Part shown: positions 29,650 to 39,607 of the stretch, in pieces
Layout of the letters: each line of letters begins with the position of its first letter
Position numbering within the stretch: position 1 is the first letter of the stretch
Source: Cyanidiococcus yangmingshanensis
Taxonomy: Eukaryota; Rhodophyta; Bangiophyceae; Cyanidiales; Cyanidiaceae
NCBI GenBank assembly: GCA_013995675.1
Contig: VWRR01000004.1
Span: 434,001-498,000 of the forward strand
DNA length: 64,000 nucleotides
Direction: 5' to 3'
The notes under the pieces: generated by a model
Databases searched by the model: none
Seen by the model: only the letters and a program-made list of their open reading frames with translations
What the model was told of the DNA's origin: nothing
Translations under genes and position numbers: made by a program

Positions 29650-31905
29650 TTAAAGGCCTTTCCCAACGGCGCCACGCGCCTTCTCGACCACATTCGTGGG
29701 CGTGATTCCAAAAAACTTCATGAGATCAGGGCCTTTGCCGGATGCGCCGAAACGATCGATGCACACGAAATGGTCTGCATAGCGGGACCAACCAAAGCTC
29801 GTGGCAGCTTCACAAACCACTCGACGGCTTCGTGGAACCACCGACGGAAATACAGACTCCTGATATCCAGCATCCTGCTCCTCGAACAGTTCCATGCAAG
29901 GCATTGAAACGACGCGTACCTTCATTCCGTCGTTCGTGCGCAACTGATCTGCAGCTTCCATAACAACGTCGACTTCTGAACCAGTCCCAATCAGAATCAC
30001 ATCTGGATGCGCACCGGATGGGGAATTGTCCGACACCACATAGGCTCCGCGGAGCGCGCCATCGTAAGAGGAAGTGTCCAGTTTGTTCGTTTTCTGTCGA
30101 GTGAGCGCCAGCAGCACGACCTTGTCGTCGTGCTTGATGGAGAGTGCATAGCCGGCGGCACATTCGTTCGCGTCACAGGGACGAAACATATACAGGTTCG
30201 GCATCGCTCTCAGGCTCGCGAGCTGTTCGATTGGCTGGTGGGTCGGCCCGTCCTCACCTAAGCCAACCGAGTCGTGTGTGGTCACAAAAGTGATTCCCGC
30301 CTCGGACAGGGCTGCCAAGCGAAGCATGCCTCGGGCATAATCCGTGAAGATCAAGAAAGTCGCACAGTACGGGAAGAGGCCAGTGCCGTGTAACTTGATG
30401 CCAGCAGTGATAGCAGTCATGGCAGCCTCACGGACCCCAAAGCGTAGGTTCTTCGCCTTGTAGTTGTGGCGCGAAAAGTCGCCAAATCCCTTCAGAAGAG
30501 TGTTGTTCGATGGCGCCAGATCGGCTGAGCCGCCGATAATCTCTGGCATTACAGAGGCGAGGGCATTCAGCATCGCACCGGAGACTTGTCGTGTTGCCAT
30601 GGCGCCCGTCTTTGCCGCGCAATCCTTCAGGGCTTTTTCCCAGCCGGGGCTCTTCTCCTTGCGAATTACCATGCGTTCGAAAAGAGCGGCCTGATCGGGA
30701 TGTTTGTTCTTGTACCGTCCGAAGAGTTCTGTCCATTCATGTTCCAGACGAGCACCCTCCTGAATCTTGCGACGGAAGTGCTTCAGCGCTTCATCTGGAA
30801 CCTCGAAGGGCGGATACGTCCAGCCAAGGTTCTCCCGTGTGGCCCGGACTTCGTCGGCACCAAGAGGCTCTCCGTGCGCGAACCTTGTGTTGGCGTATTG
30901 AGGCGAACCGAACCCTATTGCGGTCGGAACTAGAATAAGCGATGGTCTGGTTAGATCACTCCTTGCTTGCGCAATCGCGTGCTCGATAGCAGCGATATCA
31001 CAGTTTCCGTCTTCCACTGCAAGGACTTGCCAACCGTAGGACTCGAATCTCTTGGCGATATCCTCGCTGAATGCAAGATCTGTTGGCCCGTCGAATGTTA
31101 TTTTGTTATCGTCAAAAAAACCAATTAGTTTCCCGAGACCCAGATGACCTCCTAGAGACGCCGCTTCAGATGTCACTCCTTCCTGCATACATCCATCACT
31201 CATGATGAAGTACGTGTAATGGTCTACGAGTTTCTCTTCCGGCGTGTTAAACATCGCCGCTAAATGAGCTTCCGCCATGGCAAGTCCAACAGCTTGCGCA
31301 ACACCCGATCCCAGAGGACCAGTTGTTACTTCCACACCAGGAAGAAGAAAATTCTCCGGGTGGCTAGTCGCGCATGATCCGAATTCACAAAAGCTTTTGA
31401 TATCCTCGATTGTTGGGCGGTCATACCCATACAAATAAAGCAGCGCATACAGCAGCATCGATCCGTGACCACTACTCAACACGAAGCGGTCCCGGTTCAC
31501 CCAATCAGGGTTCTTCGGATTGAAGCGCAAAAACTTATCCCAGAGCGTGAAAGCCATTGGAGCCTGTCCCATCGGCGCCCCAGGGTGACCTGAGTTCGCC
31601 TTCTCGACAGCGTCAACCGCAAGAAAACGGATCGTGTTAATGCAAAGATCCAAAAACTTGTCCCCAGTTTGCTTCGGCTTTATCAAAGACACCCCGGCGG
31701 TGGCTGTCGCCCGCACGCGGAGAGACGACCCAGAACCGCCTGAAAAGCGCCGCCGCCCCAGGACCACGCGCTCCCAAGTGCTCGGTGTGAAGCTCCCACG
31801 TGCAACGAGCAAAGAACTACCTCTCTTGGTCTTGCACAGGTGCTTGTTCGAAAAATCAGAGAGACGCAAGCTCGGTCCCGATGTTGATGACAGATACGCA
31901 AGCAT
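29650..31905 (-). CDS. TKT: Transketolase paralogue with altered active-site loops (copy 2)
   Basis: A 751-residue transketolase, collinear with copy 1 and identical outside two islands and a few N-terminal substitutions. In the islands the ThDP motif GDGC becomes [20 protein letters not shown] becomes [16 protein letters not shown], the loop HDVHGAALG becomes RFAHGEPLG and QFRQLGSC becomes SFCEFGSC. The Mg ligand Asp237, Asn267 and the histidines at 107, 147, 182 and 344 remain, so the protein may still bind ThDP, but the P-loop glycine and several channel residues are changed. No stop or frame change is present. Its upstream DNA is unrelated to that of copy 1. It could have changed donor/acceptor preference, lower activity or a regulatory role; these are inferences. 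Confidence 0.94.
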   Translation of the reverse strand: MLAYLSSTSGPSLRLSDFSNKHLCKTKRGSSLLVARGSFTPSTWERVVLGRRRFSGGSGSSLRVRATATAGVSLIKPKQTGDKFLDLCINTIRFLAVDAVEKANSGHPGAPMGQAPMAFTLWDKFLRFNPKNPDWVNRDRFVLSSGHGSMLLYALLYLYGYDRPTIEDIKSFCEFGSCATSHPENFLLPGVEVTTGPLGSGVAQAVGLAMAEAHLAAMFNTPEEKLVDHYTYFIMSDGCMQEGVTSEAASLGGHLGLGKLIGFFDDNKITFDGPTDLAFSEDIAKRFESYGWQVLAVEDGNCDIAAIEHAIAQARSDLTRPSLILVPTAIGFGSPQYANTRFAHGEPLGADEVRATRENLGWTYPPFEVPDEALKHFRRKIQEGARLEHEWTELFGRYKNKHPDQAALFERMVIRKEKSPGWEKALKDCAAKTGAMATRQVSGAMLNALASVMPEIIGGSADLAPSNNTLLKGFGDFSRHNYKAKNLRFGVREAAMTAITAGIKLHGTGLFPYCATFLIFTDYARGMLRLAALSEAGITFVTTHDSVGLGEDGPTHQPIEQLASLRAMPNLYMFRPCDANECAAGYALSIKHDDKVVLLALTRQKTNKLDTSSYDGALRGAYVVSDNSPSGAHPDVILIGTGSEVDVVMEAADQLRTNDGMKVRVVSMPCMELFEEQDAGYQESVFPSVVPRSRRVVCEAATSFGWSRYADHFVCIDRFGASGKGPDLMKFFGITPTNVVEKARGAVGKGL
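30865..31200. other. Divergent island A in transketolase copy 2
   Basis: Counterpart of 20798-21133. This copy carries the less conserved version: Ser for the first Gly of the GDG motif, Pro for His in the DGHTD segment and a rewritten HDVHG loop. Codon phase and length are intact, so it has evolved as coding sequence. Confidence 0.93.
31357..31399. other. Divergent island B in transketolase copy 2
   Basis: Counterpart of 21290-21332, encoding residues about 169-183 as [16 protein letters not shown] in place of the consensus-like version. Confidence 0.92.
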
Positions 31906-34056
31906 CCAGCCCGGAAAATTTGCCAAAGTTGTGGATTATTCCTGAATTCAAGTACTGTATGCTGAGACCCGGAGATTAAACTAAACGAATATTTTGCCCC
32001 CACTGAAGCGACTGCGCCGTTGCGCCAAATGAGCGATCCTGTTGAGTTCTACTGGATCTGTGCATGACGGACCTTGAAAGGCGCATCCAGGAGGCAGGAT
32101 TATGAAAACAACTTGGTTAACTCAACATTTGCAAACAGAAACTCTAGTCTAGTCGTAGTATCTTGGCTTTCTTCAAGTACCTGCCAATAAGTGATTACTT
32201 TCGGCAATGCTTCTATACGGTAGCTCCGGAGAGTCAAAACCTTCAAGGGAGCTCAAACATGTGCAGATTTGGTCAGAGATAAGTCCCCATCACCACAAGA
32301 AACACCTCCATTGACGTATATTGCTGTGGGCGTGCCCAAATGTTTCCCTCCTTCAGAGAAACTGCAGTAATCGAGATCTGTCGGTACAAGGATGATTCTG
32401 CGTGACACAATATTCGGGTGAGTATCAGAAATCTTTCATCTTGAAATCAAGGCCAGTAGAATCAGGCTGCTGAATTGGTGTCTCAAGAATTCACCTGCGA
32501 TATGATGAGAGCCGAGGTCTTGAAGAACAACAAACAGAGCATATTTAACTATCGAGCGATCTGATATAGTTGTGAGATTCTTTGTTCCGTGGTTTCCTTT
32601 AGAGAGGATCTCTATTTCCTGTCGCTGAAGGACAGCCGCATCCTGCGACGGAGGAAATTTTAAGACAGGAGATACCGCACTGAAGCCATCGTTTGTTGGC
32701 GAGGAATGGATTTTAGTCCATGGTGTGTTTGAACCATCCAGAGCAACTGCGGCTAAATGAGTGAATGTTGAGGTGTCTTTTAGAACAGGAGATTTTAGTC
32801 TAGAGCGGAGCTGACTATGTTTCAAACCTTTGCAAAGAGCTGTGACCAAAAACCATGTATTGGTCTCGAGCTTTGAGATGTTCAGAACAAAGAGCTATTC
32901 ATCGCAGCAAAAGTACCCGCCATATTGCCCCAAAGCCCTTGACTGTCTTGCTTTCTTCTGCAAAGAGGATATTTGTTTCGTTGAGGCTTTCAAAATAGTG
33001 TGCATTCTCAGAAAAGTCGAACATCCTTTGTGTAATCGAAAGGAGGAATGAGGCGAAACCATCAACAAGTTGAGTTCTTTTTGAAGAAAGAAAAGAGCCA
33101 AACGCCAAACCCCATGAGCGTAAAACAACTCCTCGTCATGCCTAAAATGGTTATCATCATGAAAAATGAACTGCTATATTGCATATCATCTGGTGAAGAA
33201 CTAAAGACGTCCAAAGTATAATCAAGTCACTGCTGTCGTGATGACCGCAATCTCTGAGAACACCCAGGCGAAGAACTTCTTAGTGCCATAGCCTTCAACC
33301 AAATGTTCCAGATTGCTCCGCCGAGATCGGAGCAATAATTAATAGTTTGCTACGAGATGCACCTGTGTTGTAAGAAAAGTTGGTTCCTCAAGATATACAG
33401 CCAAGAATCATAAATACACGTCTTGAAAAAATTCAAAATAAAAAGGTGATGACAAATTTGAGAAAATTTTTCGGTCCGAGAAATACGCACTCAAACTTTC
33501 GTTCTGAGCATTAGCATCGCTCGCAGACTAGTATTCTCAGAAACAGTGAGTAGCAGGGTTACTCCAATCGAACGGGTCCTGAATAGTTAGGGCTGTGAAG
33601 CGAACACTAAACTACGCAGCTGAACAACCGAAACCTTGACATAACCTATTTAATTGCCGAGACTTTAATACCGCAAGCTGTTACGCAACGGCGTGCGTTT
33701 CCAAACGTCAATTATTCAGAGTTACGAATATCCCAAACCGGTTGAGAAATGCGACAGGATCGTTTCGTGTACAGAAATTTTAGCTCTAATATTGCACACA
33801 TCTTGAGAAAGATACGGGCAATCACGAACCCGCTCGAGCAAAGAGACTCAGGTCACAAATGGTACGAATGAATCAAAAATCTCTTCTTTGAGATTTGCGA
33901 GAGCTCCGAACTGCATTGTTCTTTCAGTCTACGAACGGGCCATTTTGTCCGTTTTAATCGGGATCCAACTTTGGCGCCAAGATATGCGACGCTCTAATTT
34001 TCGAAGTCGGTATTTAGAGCACGGTTCCTCGCTTGGAACTCCAAGTCGAAGAGAAC
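31906..34056. other. Long gap without a confident gene; upstream region of transketolase 2
   Basis: About 2.15 kb of AT-rich sequence. The minus strand from about 33130 to 32436 has a run of adjacent frames that read somewhat like coding sequence (for example the 137-codon frame 32436-32849 and the frame 32899-33108), but they are in different phases and match no family I know; a decayed or multi-exon gene is possible. The part next to 31906 should contain the promoter of transketolase copy 2. Confidence 0.35.
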
Positions 34057-35037
34057 ATGAGGTGGTCCTTCTCGAGGTCCCGGACCGCGTACGGTGCTTT
34101 CTTGCTGGGAACTGCTATGTTCGTTTTGGCTCTTTGGAACCTAGAAGGTTTCAACTATTTTAGTTCGACTCCGTCGCAAACTCATCGACTTGAACTACAT
34201 GCTTTTTACAACCTCTTCTGGAACGGTGGAACCCCTCGAATAGCACACGAACAACTCTCTTGGCTGGAATCCAGCGGCATTAGAGTTGATGCGCTTCACG
34301 TTTTCGGCTTTGGATCAAACTTAAGCGGGTTAAGGAAGATTGAGGAGTGGACGTCATCTCCCGTTGTGTACGAGGAGCTTAGTCGCTCGGGCAACGAGGA
34401 GGTAACGCTTGCTGCTCTACATCGGTTTTGCTCTGCGGCTGTTTTAGAGGGAAAGGAAGTTTATGTTCTGTATTTTCATCCAAAAGGGTCTTTTCACCCG
34501 AGCACTCGAAACGAAAAATATCGGCAAGCCGTCGGACATTATGTATTACGACGTCCCGATGGATGCCTGAATGCAATGGCATACGGGCACTGCGATGCGT
34601 GCGGGCTCCGCTTCTCAGAATATCCACACGCGCACTTTCCTGGAAACATGTGGTGGGCAAACTGCAGTTATGTATCGCGCCTATATCCCCCAGATATACC
34701 TCGCACAGAACTGAAAGATGTTCAGTTGCCAGACTACTGCGTCGGCGTCGGTCGCTTCGCAAGTGAGCACTGGATTGGGTCACACCCTCTAATACGACCA
34801 TGCGACTGCTTTCCGGTTCTAGAAGACGCATTTTACTGGTATGGATTTGGCGGACTTGATGACGTGCACCGCCTCATGGTGAACACGATGGATTGCAGGC
34901 TTGGTCCTCGTCCAAACTTGTTAGAAGTTGCCGCGAAGTCGAAAATGTCTCATGCTCTCGACATTAACCTTCGATGCCGCCAAGCAACCGCGGAAGGAGA
35001 TCGACGTGCTTATGGTCTAGAAAACAGGACTAGATGA
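34057..35037 (+). CDS. Putative type II membrane glycosyltransferase-like protein
   Basis: A 326-residue protein from the ATG at 34057. A short cytosolic head is followed by one membrane anchor (about residues 11-28, FLLGTAMFVLALW), then a soluble lumenal domain, the layout of Golgi glycosyltransferases. The domain contains FYNLFWNGG, ALHRFCSAA, VLYFHPKGSFHP and PHAHFPGNMWWANCSYVSRL. The last two resemble the H-x-K-G and H-F-x-G-N-x-W-W-A motifs of uncharacterised algal and bacterial glycosyltransferase-like proteins. Six or more cysteines in the lumenal part could form disulfides. The sugar and acceptor are unknown. It is isolated by long gaps on both sides. Confidence 0.6.
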   Translation: MRWSFSRSRTAYGAFLLGTAMFVLALWNLEGFNYFSSTPSQTHRLELHAFYNLFWNGGTPRIAHEQLSWLESSGIRVDALHVFGFGSNLSGLRKIEEWTSSPVVYEELSRSGNEEVTLAALHRFCSAAVLEGKEVYVLYFHPKGSFHPSTRNEKYRQAVGHYVLRRPDGCLNAMAYGHCDACGLRFSEYPHAHFPGNMWWANCSYVSRLYPPDIPRTELKDVQLPDYCVGVGRFASEHWIGSHPLIRPCDCFPVLEDAFYWYGFGGLDDVHRLMVNTMDCRLGPRPNLLEVAAKSKMSHALDINLRCRQATAEGDRRAYGLENRTR

Positions 35038-36812
35038 TACAGTGCTTTTAACGAGACGGACATGGAGTAAATCCGAACGCTTCCTCAATGTATATGCATG
35101 CGTGGATCGTTTTTGTGTATGATTCTGGGGTTCCTAGAGGTGAGCGCGCTAAGCAGGAACCATTCTTTTCCCGATCTGTCGAGGGAATGTATCAATGACG
35201 GCATTCATGAATCAAAGTTAAACTCTGAAGGCCGACGCCGCATAGAGACTAAGCATCCTTCTTTTCGCTTCGATTCCGCGTGCAACTACAAGATCCAAAT
35301 ATCTTTTCCTTCATCTGATGATTCTGGCTGGAAGCTCGAAACTTGATGGCCCCAAATTTAATCATTACGCGGCCCGAAGACACAAGCTTCTTGACTCTCG
35401 ACTACGCATGACGCTTAAGTGTCCCAGAAACACACCGAAGCATGGTATACAGCCCAGCGCAATTTTCCTGGTGCGATGCGGCTATTTGAAAACAATGTTA
35501 CAGTAAAGCGGGGTAACCACGTTCAATTTCGTCTCGGAAATTCTGCAACGCAGAAAACCACCAACGCAGAGATTTCGATTGCGCGAAGAAATCGGACCAC
35601 GCCCGAGTATTTCAATATGGCGCGCGCTTCGTTTTTCACGAATTATTTCATTTTTGTTCCCATATTGGCTCGCGCTTTTCGTCTCATGTGCATTTAAACG
35701 TTGAATCCAGTCATCGTATTAGAATCAAAGTATCTCTCCGGAGCTTCACTGCGATTTTTAGTGACAGGTTTGCTTGCCTAATGACGTAGTGTCAGTGTCA
35801 AATGCAGCGAAAATTCGTCTCGACTCGAACAAAGTGTTTCAAGGAGGCACTCCGCAATGTTCAAAACTATTCTTTAAAAGCGGCTTGCATTGTTTCGAAA
35901 TTTTGTTATTTTCGTTTTATGCAAGAGGTTATAATATCCACTCTTTCTTCTCATGCTTGATTACTGTTTCTCGTTGTGGATGTGCTTCATGGTGTACGAG
36001 CAGTTTCTCTAACCTTTTTGTTCTCAGAGCTTTTCTAAGCATGGCTGTTGATGTCTAGGTGTTTCTGAGTTCCAGTTCCACATAGGTTCCGTTTATGCGC
36101 GCGTGAGCGGTGTTTGAGGGACCACGGTAATCAAGTTTCCTCTTCTGCATAACGTCATTTCACTGGCACACATTTGCAATATTACTTTACACATGTGGGA
36201 ATCTAGTGCGCTCCTTCGTGGTAATAAGCGGTTCTGATAAGTTTCACATGCTCGGACTATATTAAACCTGTAGAATTTATCGAAATTTGCTCGGCTCGAA
36301 AAGTTTGAAACTATTTACGAGACCTTACCATCCGAAATATGCAGCCGTCGAATAACTTCCGTCATGAATGCTTCGCATGATCTTCAATTCTTTGCCAAAC
36401 TTTAGTACCGAGTTTTCACTGTCCCTGAATTTTCTTTAATCTGAGGCTTTTTTGAACCACTATTCTAGGTTTCTCTGGGAAAATAGTCCCAAAAGCAAGC
36501 TCAGAGACAGTTGCAGTCTTCTCCCGCGTTCGCTGAAAATTTAGGGAGAAACTCCATGCAATTTGCTGGGAAATGGCAAAGCGTGTGTTTTCAGAGTTTC
36601 TTTTGCAGACAATATGGGCTAATCTCGCTGAAAGCGTCTCGAGATAACAAAGCGCTCCGCTGCTGCAAACAACATACCACGTATCTGCTGGAATCCAGTG
36701 CGCAATAGCGAAATCTCTCAAGCATTCGCACGGTACTGTTCGATATTTCCTGGTTCTTCAACCTGAAGATGCCGCAGCGCTTCTTTGAGGCAACCAGGTT
36801 TTTGCAGTTTTT
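35038..36812. other. Long gap, nothing recognised
   Basis: About 1.8 kb, AT-rich. A plus-strand ATG frame at 35098-35346 starts with a signal-peptide-like stretch (MRGSFLCMILGFLEVSAL), and another frame at 35419-35697 follows in a different phase. They might be pieces of one decayed or spliced gene, but neither resembles a known protein. Confidence 0.35.
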
Positions 36813-37664
36813 ATGATGCAGTTTGAAACTGAGCGAACTCCGAAGATTGCGCTTGTCACCGGCTGCGGTGGTGGAATTGGAAGGGCGACCGTCGAAAGTT
36901 TACTACAGTGTGACTGGCATGTGCTCGGTGTCACGCGTAATAGAAGCAATTTTGAAGTCTCCTGCAAGCCGCTTGTTGGAAATCTGCTCTTATATGAACT
37001 TGATGCTCGATTAGCCTTCTCGGAAAGTTTCCATTCGATCTTAGCGGGGCTCGTGATGGACTGGATGGTGCTTCCTCGGATAAATTTGCTTATAAATAAC
37101 GCAGCTGTTTGCCCCCAGGACTGGGACGCCGTCGCTCTTAGAGATGCTTTTGCGGTAAATGTATTGTTCCCCCTGAGAATATATGAAGCCTTTCGTTTTC
37201 TGGACTCGCGACATATACCGGAGCCGTGCTCTGTCATAAACGTGAGTTCAGGAGACGGAGAACTGTGCTTTTTTACGACCCCTTGGCGATCCGCCATTGA
37301 GCGGCTTGAGAGCTTCGATGAGTTGATTGATTTTATGAACAGAACGATGGACCTTGTACGCAGCAGTGGTCTTCGAGCGGCTGATGTCGTTCACGGCCAT
37401 GAACCGGCTTATCGCTTATCGAAGGCACTTTTAAATCGTCTCACACTGCTTCAGGCCCAAGCAGCACCAGCGCATGTTCGTGTTGATGCTATTTGCCCTG
37501 GGGATGTGCGAACCAAAATGAATACTGCTCCTCGAGCACGGCTGCCGGCGGAAGCTGCCCAGGATATTTTACAGCTTGCGGAGCTCCAACGGCAAGCTGT
37601 TTGCACCAATCATTTTGGAGAGTCAGGCCATTTCTGGAGGTTCGGAAGACCCATATCCTTCTGA
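36813..37664 (+). CDS. Short-chain dehydrogenase/reductase, carbonyl-reductase type
   Basis: A 283-residue NAD(P)H-dependent oxidoreductase of the classical SDR fold. The cofactor loop TGCGGGIG (16-23), NNAA (95-98), catalytic Ser in NVSSGDGE (145/146), Y200-x-x-x-K204 and the downstream ICPGDVRTKM are all present. The insertion between Ser and Tyr (FDELIDFMNRTMD) and the C-P-G-x-V-R-T segment resemble monomeric carbonyl reductases (CBR1, plant neomenthol-dehydrogenase-like). The Arg at residue 42 after the second strand suggests NADPH. No transit peptide is evident, so a cytosolic location is likely. The substrate is unknown. Confidence 0.87.
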   Translation: MMQFETERTPKIALVTGCGGGIGRATVESLLQCDWHVLGVTRNRSNFEVSCKPLVGNLLLYELDARLAFSESFHSILAGLVMDWMVLPRINLLINNAAVCPQDWDAVALRDAFAVNVLFPLRIYEAFRFLDSRHIPEPCSVINVSSGDGELCFFTTPWRSAIERLESFDELIDFMNRTMDLVRSSGLRAADVVHGHEPAYRLSKALLNRLTLLQAQAAPAHVRVDAICPGDVRTKMNTAPRARLPAEAAQDILQLAELQRQAVCTNHFGESGHFWRFGRPISF

Positions 37665-37935
37665 GGCTCTGCGCGTTGAAACAGGTTTGATAACTTTAGG
37701 AGCATTGTAAATAAGAGCTTTCAACCCATCTGGGGATCGAAAGGAATCGCCCTGGAACCTCGTGCAAGTTTCTCAACCTCATTCAAGTAGGGTTTAAAAG
37801 CCGCGTTTCGGGAACTTTTCGGGAAATCATTGTGGAGAGCATAATGTGCTTCCGACTAGATATAAATCACACTTAAGAGACGGAAACTAGGGGGTTTCGG
37901 CGGGAAAAGTTTGACTGAATTTTTGCCGTTATTAA

Positions 37936-38271
37936 CTACACCTCTGTTAGCCGATCTCGTAAATCCTGCAGACAAGATCGTGCTCTCTCCGCGCTATCTG
38001 TTCCGGACAAGCCCGCATCATTCGCCTTTTCCAACGACTCCTCGAGCTCGTTAACAGCCCGTTGAAGCCGAAGTTGTGCGTCGGGAATCATAAGCTCTGT
38101 CTCGGCGATCACGTCCTGCAGCTGCCTCAAAGATCCTCGTTGTTCCTCGTTTGACTCACGATACTTCGCCTTTAGCAGTTCGCTTTCCCTAAAGTAGTAT
38201 TCGAGATCCTTCGCCGTACGCAAAACGACTGAGGTTTTGATTTTCAGCTCTTTTTCGACTGATTGTTCCAT
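37936..38271 (-). CDS. TBCA: Tubulin-specific chaperone A (TBCA)
   Basis: A 111-residue, almost entirely helical protein matching tubulin cofactor A, which holds beta-tubulin during folding. Support is the start IKTSVVLRTAKDLEYY, a central charged helix and the conserved ELMIPDAQLRLQRAVNELEESL segment, equivalent to MMIPDCQRRL in animal TBCA. The length is normal for the family. The start is an ATG. It is divergent from the WD40 gene at 38387, with 115 bp between start codons. Confidence 0.88.
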   Translation of the reverse strand: MEQSVEKELKIKTSVVLRTAKDLEYYFRESELLKAKYRESNEEQRGSLRQLQDVIAETELMIPDAQLRLQRAVNELEESLEKANDAGLSGTDSAERARSCLQDLRDRLTEV

Positions 38272-38386
38272 AGCTGAGTGCGAATGCCGGATCGGTTTCG
38301 TTTGCGCGAACGATTACGTTCGTTTCCAATAACCTGTGCATTACATTTGACCTTCAAGGTTGCAACGAGGTCGAGTTTAGCGGTCT
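38272..38386. promoter_or_regulatory. Short divergent promoter region of TBCA and the WD40 gene
   Basis: Only 115 bp separate two divergently oriented ATGs, so both promoters and leaders must lie in or overlap this segment. No individual element is identified. Confidence 0.5.
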
Positions 38387-39607
38387 ATGAGTGGCAGTGA
38401 GTCTGAAAACCCTGCAAACTCGGAAGTTTACGTTTCAGAAGTCTTTGTTGGAACGTATTCTGGAGGCGTTGCTAAGTTTGAGATCATTTTGTCGGCTAAT
38501 CTCTGTGAACCTTTGCTAGAAAGGACTCTCGGCGCCGGCGGCGGCAGCAGTTCTTTCTCAGTTCAAGACGACAAGACTTTAGTATCCTTCAACAAGATTT
38601 TCGGTTCAGTTTTGCATTCAGCGCCAGTGCGTTCGATAGGACTCTGCGCTTTCGAGCGAAATGGGCGCAAAAGTGCACTTGTGGCGACTGGTTGTGCGGC
38701 GGGTGAAGTTGTTCTAATAGATCTGTTACGAAATCAGCTGATGGGGGTATTTAACTGCGGAATCGAGGGCATTAACGATCTCTCGTTCACTCAGTCGATC
38801 AATCGGCATTTTCTCCTTATTGCTGGCGGAAGATCATGTGGCGAAATCTCTGTGTGGACATCCGAGGACCCTCAGTTGCGAGGATGGCATCATGCAGTTT
38901 CGCTGAAACTTTGCCGCAAACCAGTGTTGCATGTCGCTTTCCTCCAGAGCGGCAGGATATTTTTCACTGTTGATGAAGAATGTCAAATGATGCTTTGGGA
39001 TTTGAAGGAGCTCGTAGATCCGATTTCCCACCGCAGGAGACATGCTCAGCGAGTCGATGCAACGGCTGAAGCCGCAATACACAGAAAGCGTTGCAATTTA
39101 AGAATACAGTTACATTTCAACCCCACCTGCTTGAAGACGCTCCCTGAGTTGGGGCTGGTTTTGCTTTGTCATGACAGCGCAATTGAAATGCACAACCTTG
39201 TTTTGAATACAACAGTTTCAACGAAGACGCCTGGGAACAATCGAATATCTTGTGTCAGGTTTGCTTCGAAGCGTTGCTCAAAGTCGTATTTTTGTTACAT
39301 TATTTTTGGAACATGCGCTGGTACCGTTCTTCTCGCTCGAATGTCCAGCAAACAAGGAAGCGAATCATCCATAGAATTCATGGAGGAGCTGAGCCTCGAG
39401 TCAGAGACGACGCATCGTAGAGCCGAGAAAATCCGTAACGTGGGGGTCATCGCGCTCACTCTCGAGCGATTGGATGTGGCTGCGCTTAGCTCATCAAAGA
39501 TTTTCATATGTCGCTTTTCTCTATCTGACCAAAATAAGGCCCATGTTCTCACAGCTTCTGATTTTGGCCACCGTGTGACTTGCTCGTGTTTGCGCTCCCT
39601 GAGCTAA
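38387..39607 (+). CDS. WD40-repeat protein, MAK11/PAK1IP1-like
   Basis: A 406-residue beta-propeller protein. Degenerate WD40 units are visible: VGTYSGGVAKFEI, VATGCAAGEVVLIDL, IAGGRSCGEISVWT, FFTVDEECQMMLWDL and IEMHNLVLN. The arrangement (a first blade reading 'G-T-Y-x-G-x-V', a short linker to a blade ending '-I-D-L', then 'G-x-I-x-V-W' and 'M-x-L-W-D-L') resembles MAK11/PAK1IP1, which acts in 60S ribosome assembly. Repeats are weak, so the specific assignment is tentative while the propeller fold is likely. It lies in a window that also contains bystin and a DBP10-type helicase. Confidence 0.6.
   Translation: MSGSESENPANSEVYVSEVFVGTYSGGVAKFEIILSANLCEPLLERTLGAGGGSSSFSVQDDKTLVSFNKIFGSVLHSAPVRSIGLCAFERNGRKSALVATGCAAGEVVLIDLLRNQLMGVFNCGIEGINDLSFTQSINRHFLLIAGGRSCGEISVWTSEDPQLRGWHHAVSLKLCRKPVLHVAFLQSGRIFFTVDEECQMMLWDLKELVDPISHRRRHAQRVDATAEAAIHRKRCNLRIQLHFNPTCLKTLPELGLVLLCHDSAIEMHNLVLNTTVSTKTPGNNRISCVRFASKRCSKSYFCYIIFGTCAGTVLLARMSSKQGSESSIEFMEELSLESETTHRRAEKIRNVGVIALTLERLDVAALSSSKIFICRFSLSDQNKAHVLTASDFGHRVTCSCLRSLS

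Larger units (their letters stand above)
22428..31905. repeat. Segmental tandem duplication, copy 2 (9.48 kb)
   Basis: The second direct copy of 12361-21838. Gene order and orientation are the same: dUTPase (+), ThiD (-), GPI (+), RMI1-like (-), transketolase (-). Differences cluster at the right end: two transketolase islands, then several single substitutions, then about four differences in the last 40 bp before identity stops at the transketolase ATG. Confidence 0.97.

Noticed and set aside
12361-31905. The repeat as a composite transposon or virus-like element
   Set aside because: The content is only metabolic and DNA-maintenance genes. There is no transposase, integrase, reverse transcriptase, terminal inverted repeat or target-site duplication beyond a 5-base match.
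12361-31905. The duplication as a pure assembly artefact
   Set aside because: Copies have different flanks and a unique spacer, and differ by about 36% in two in-phase islands of transketolase. Error or allelic noise would not give this. Read data are still needed for final proof.
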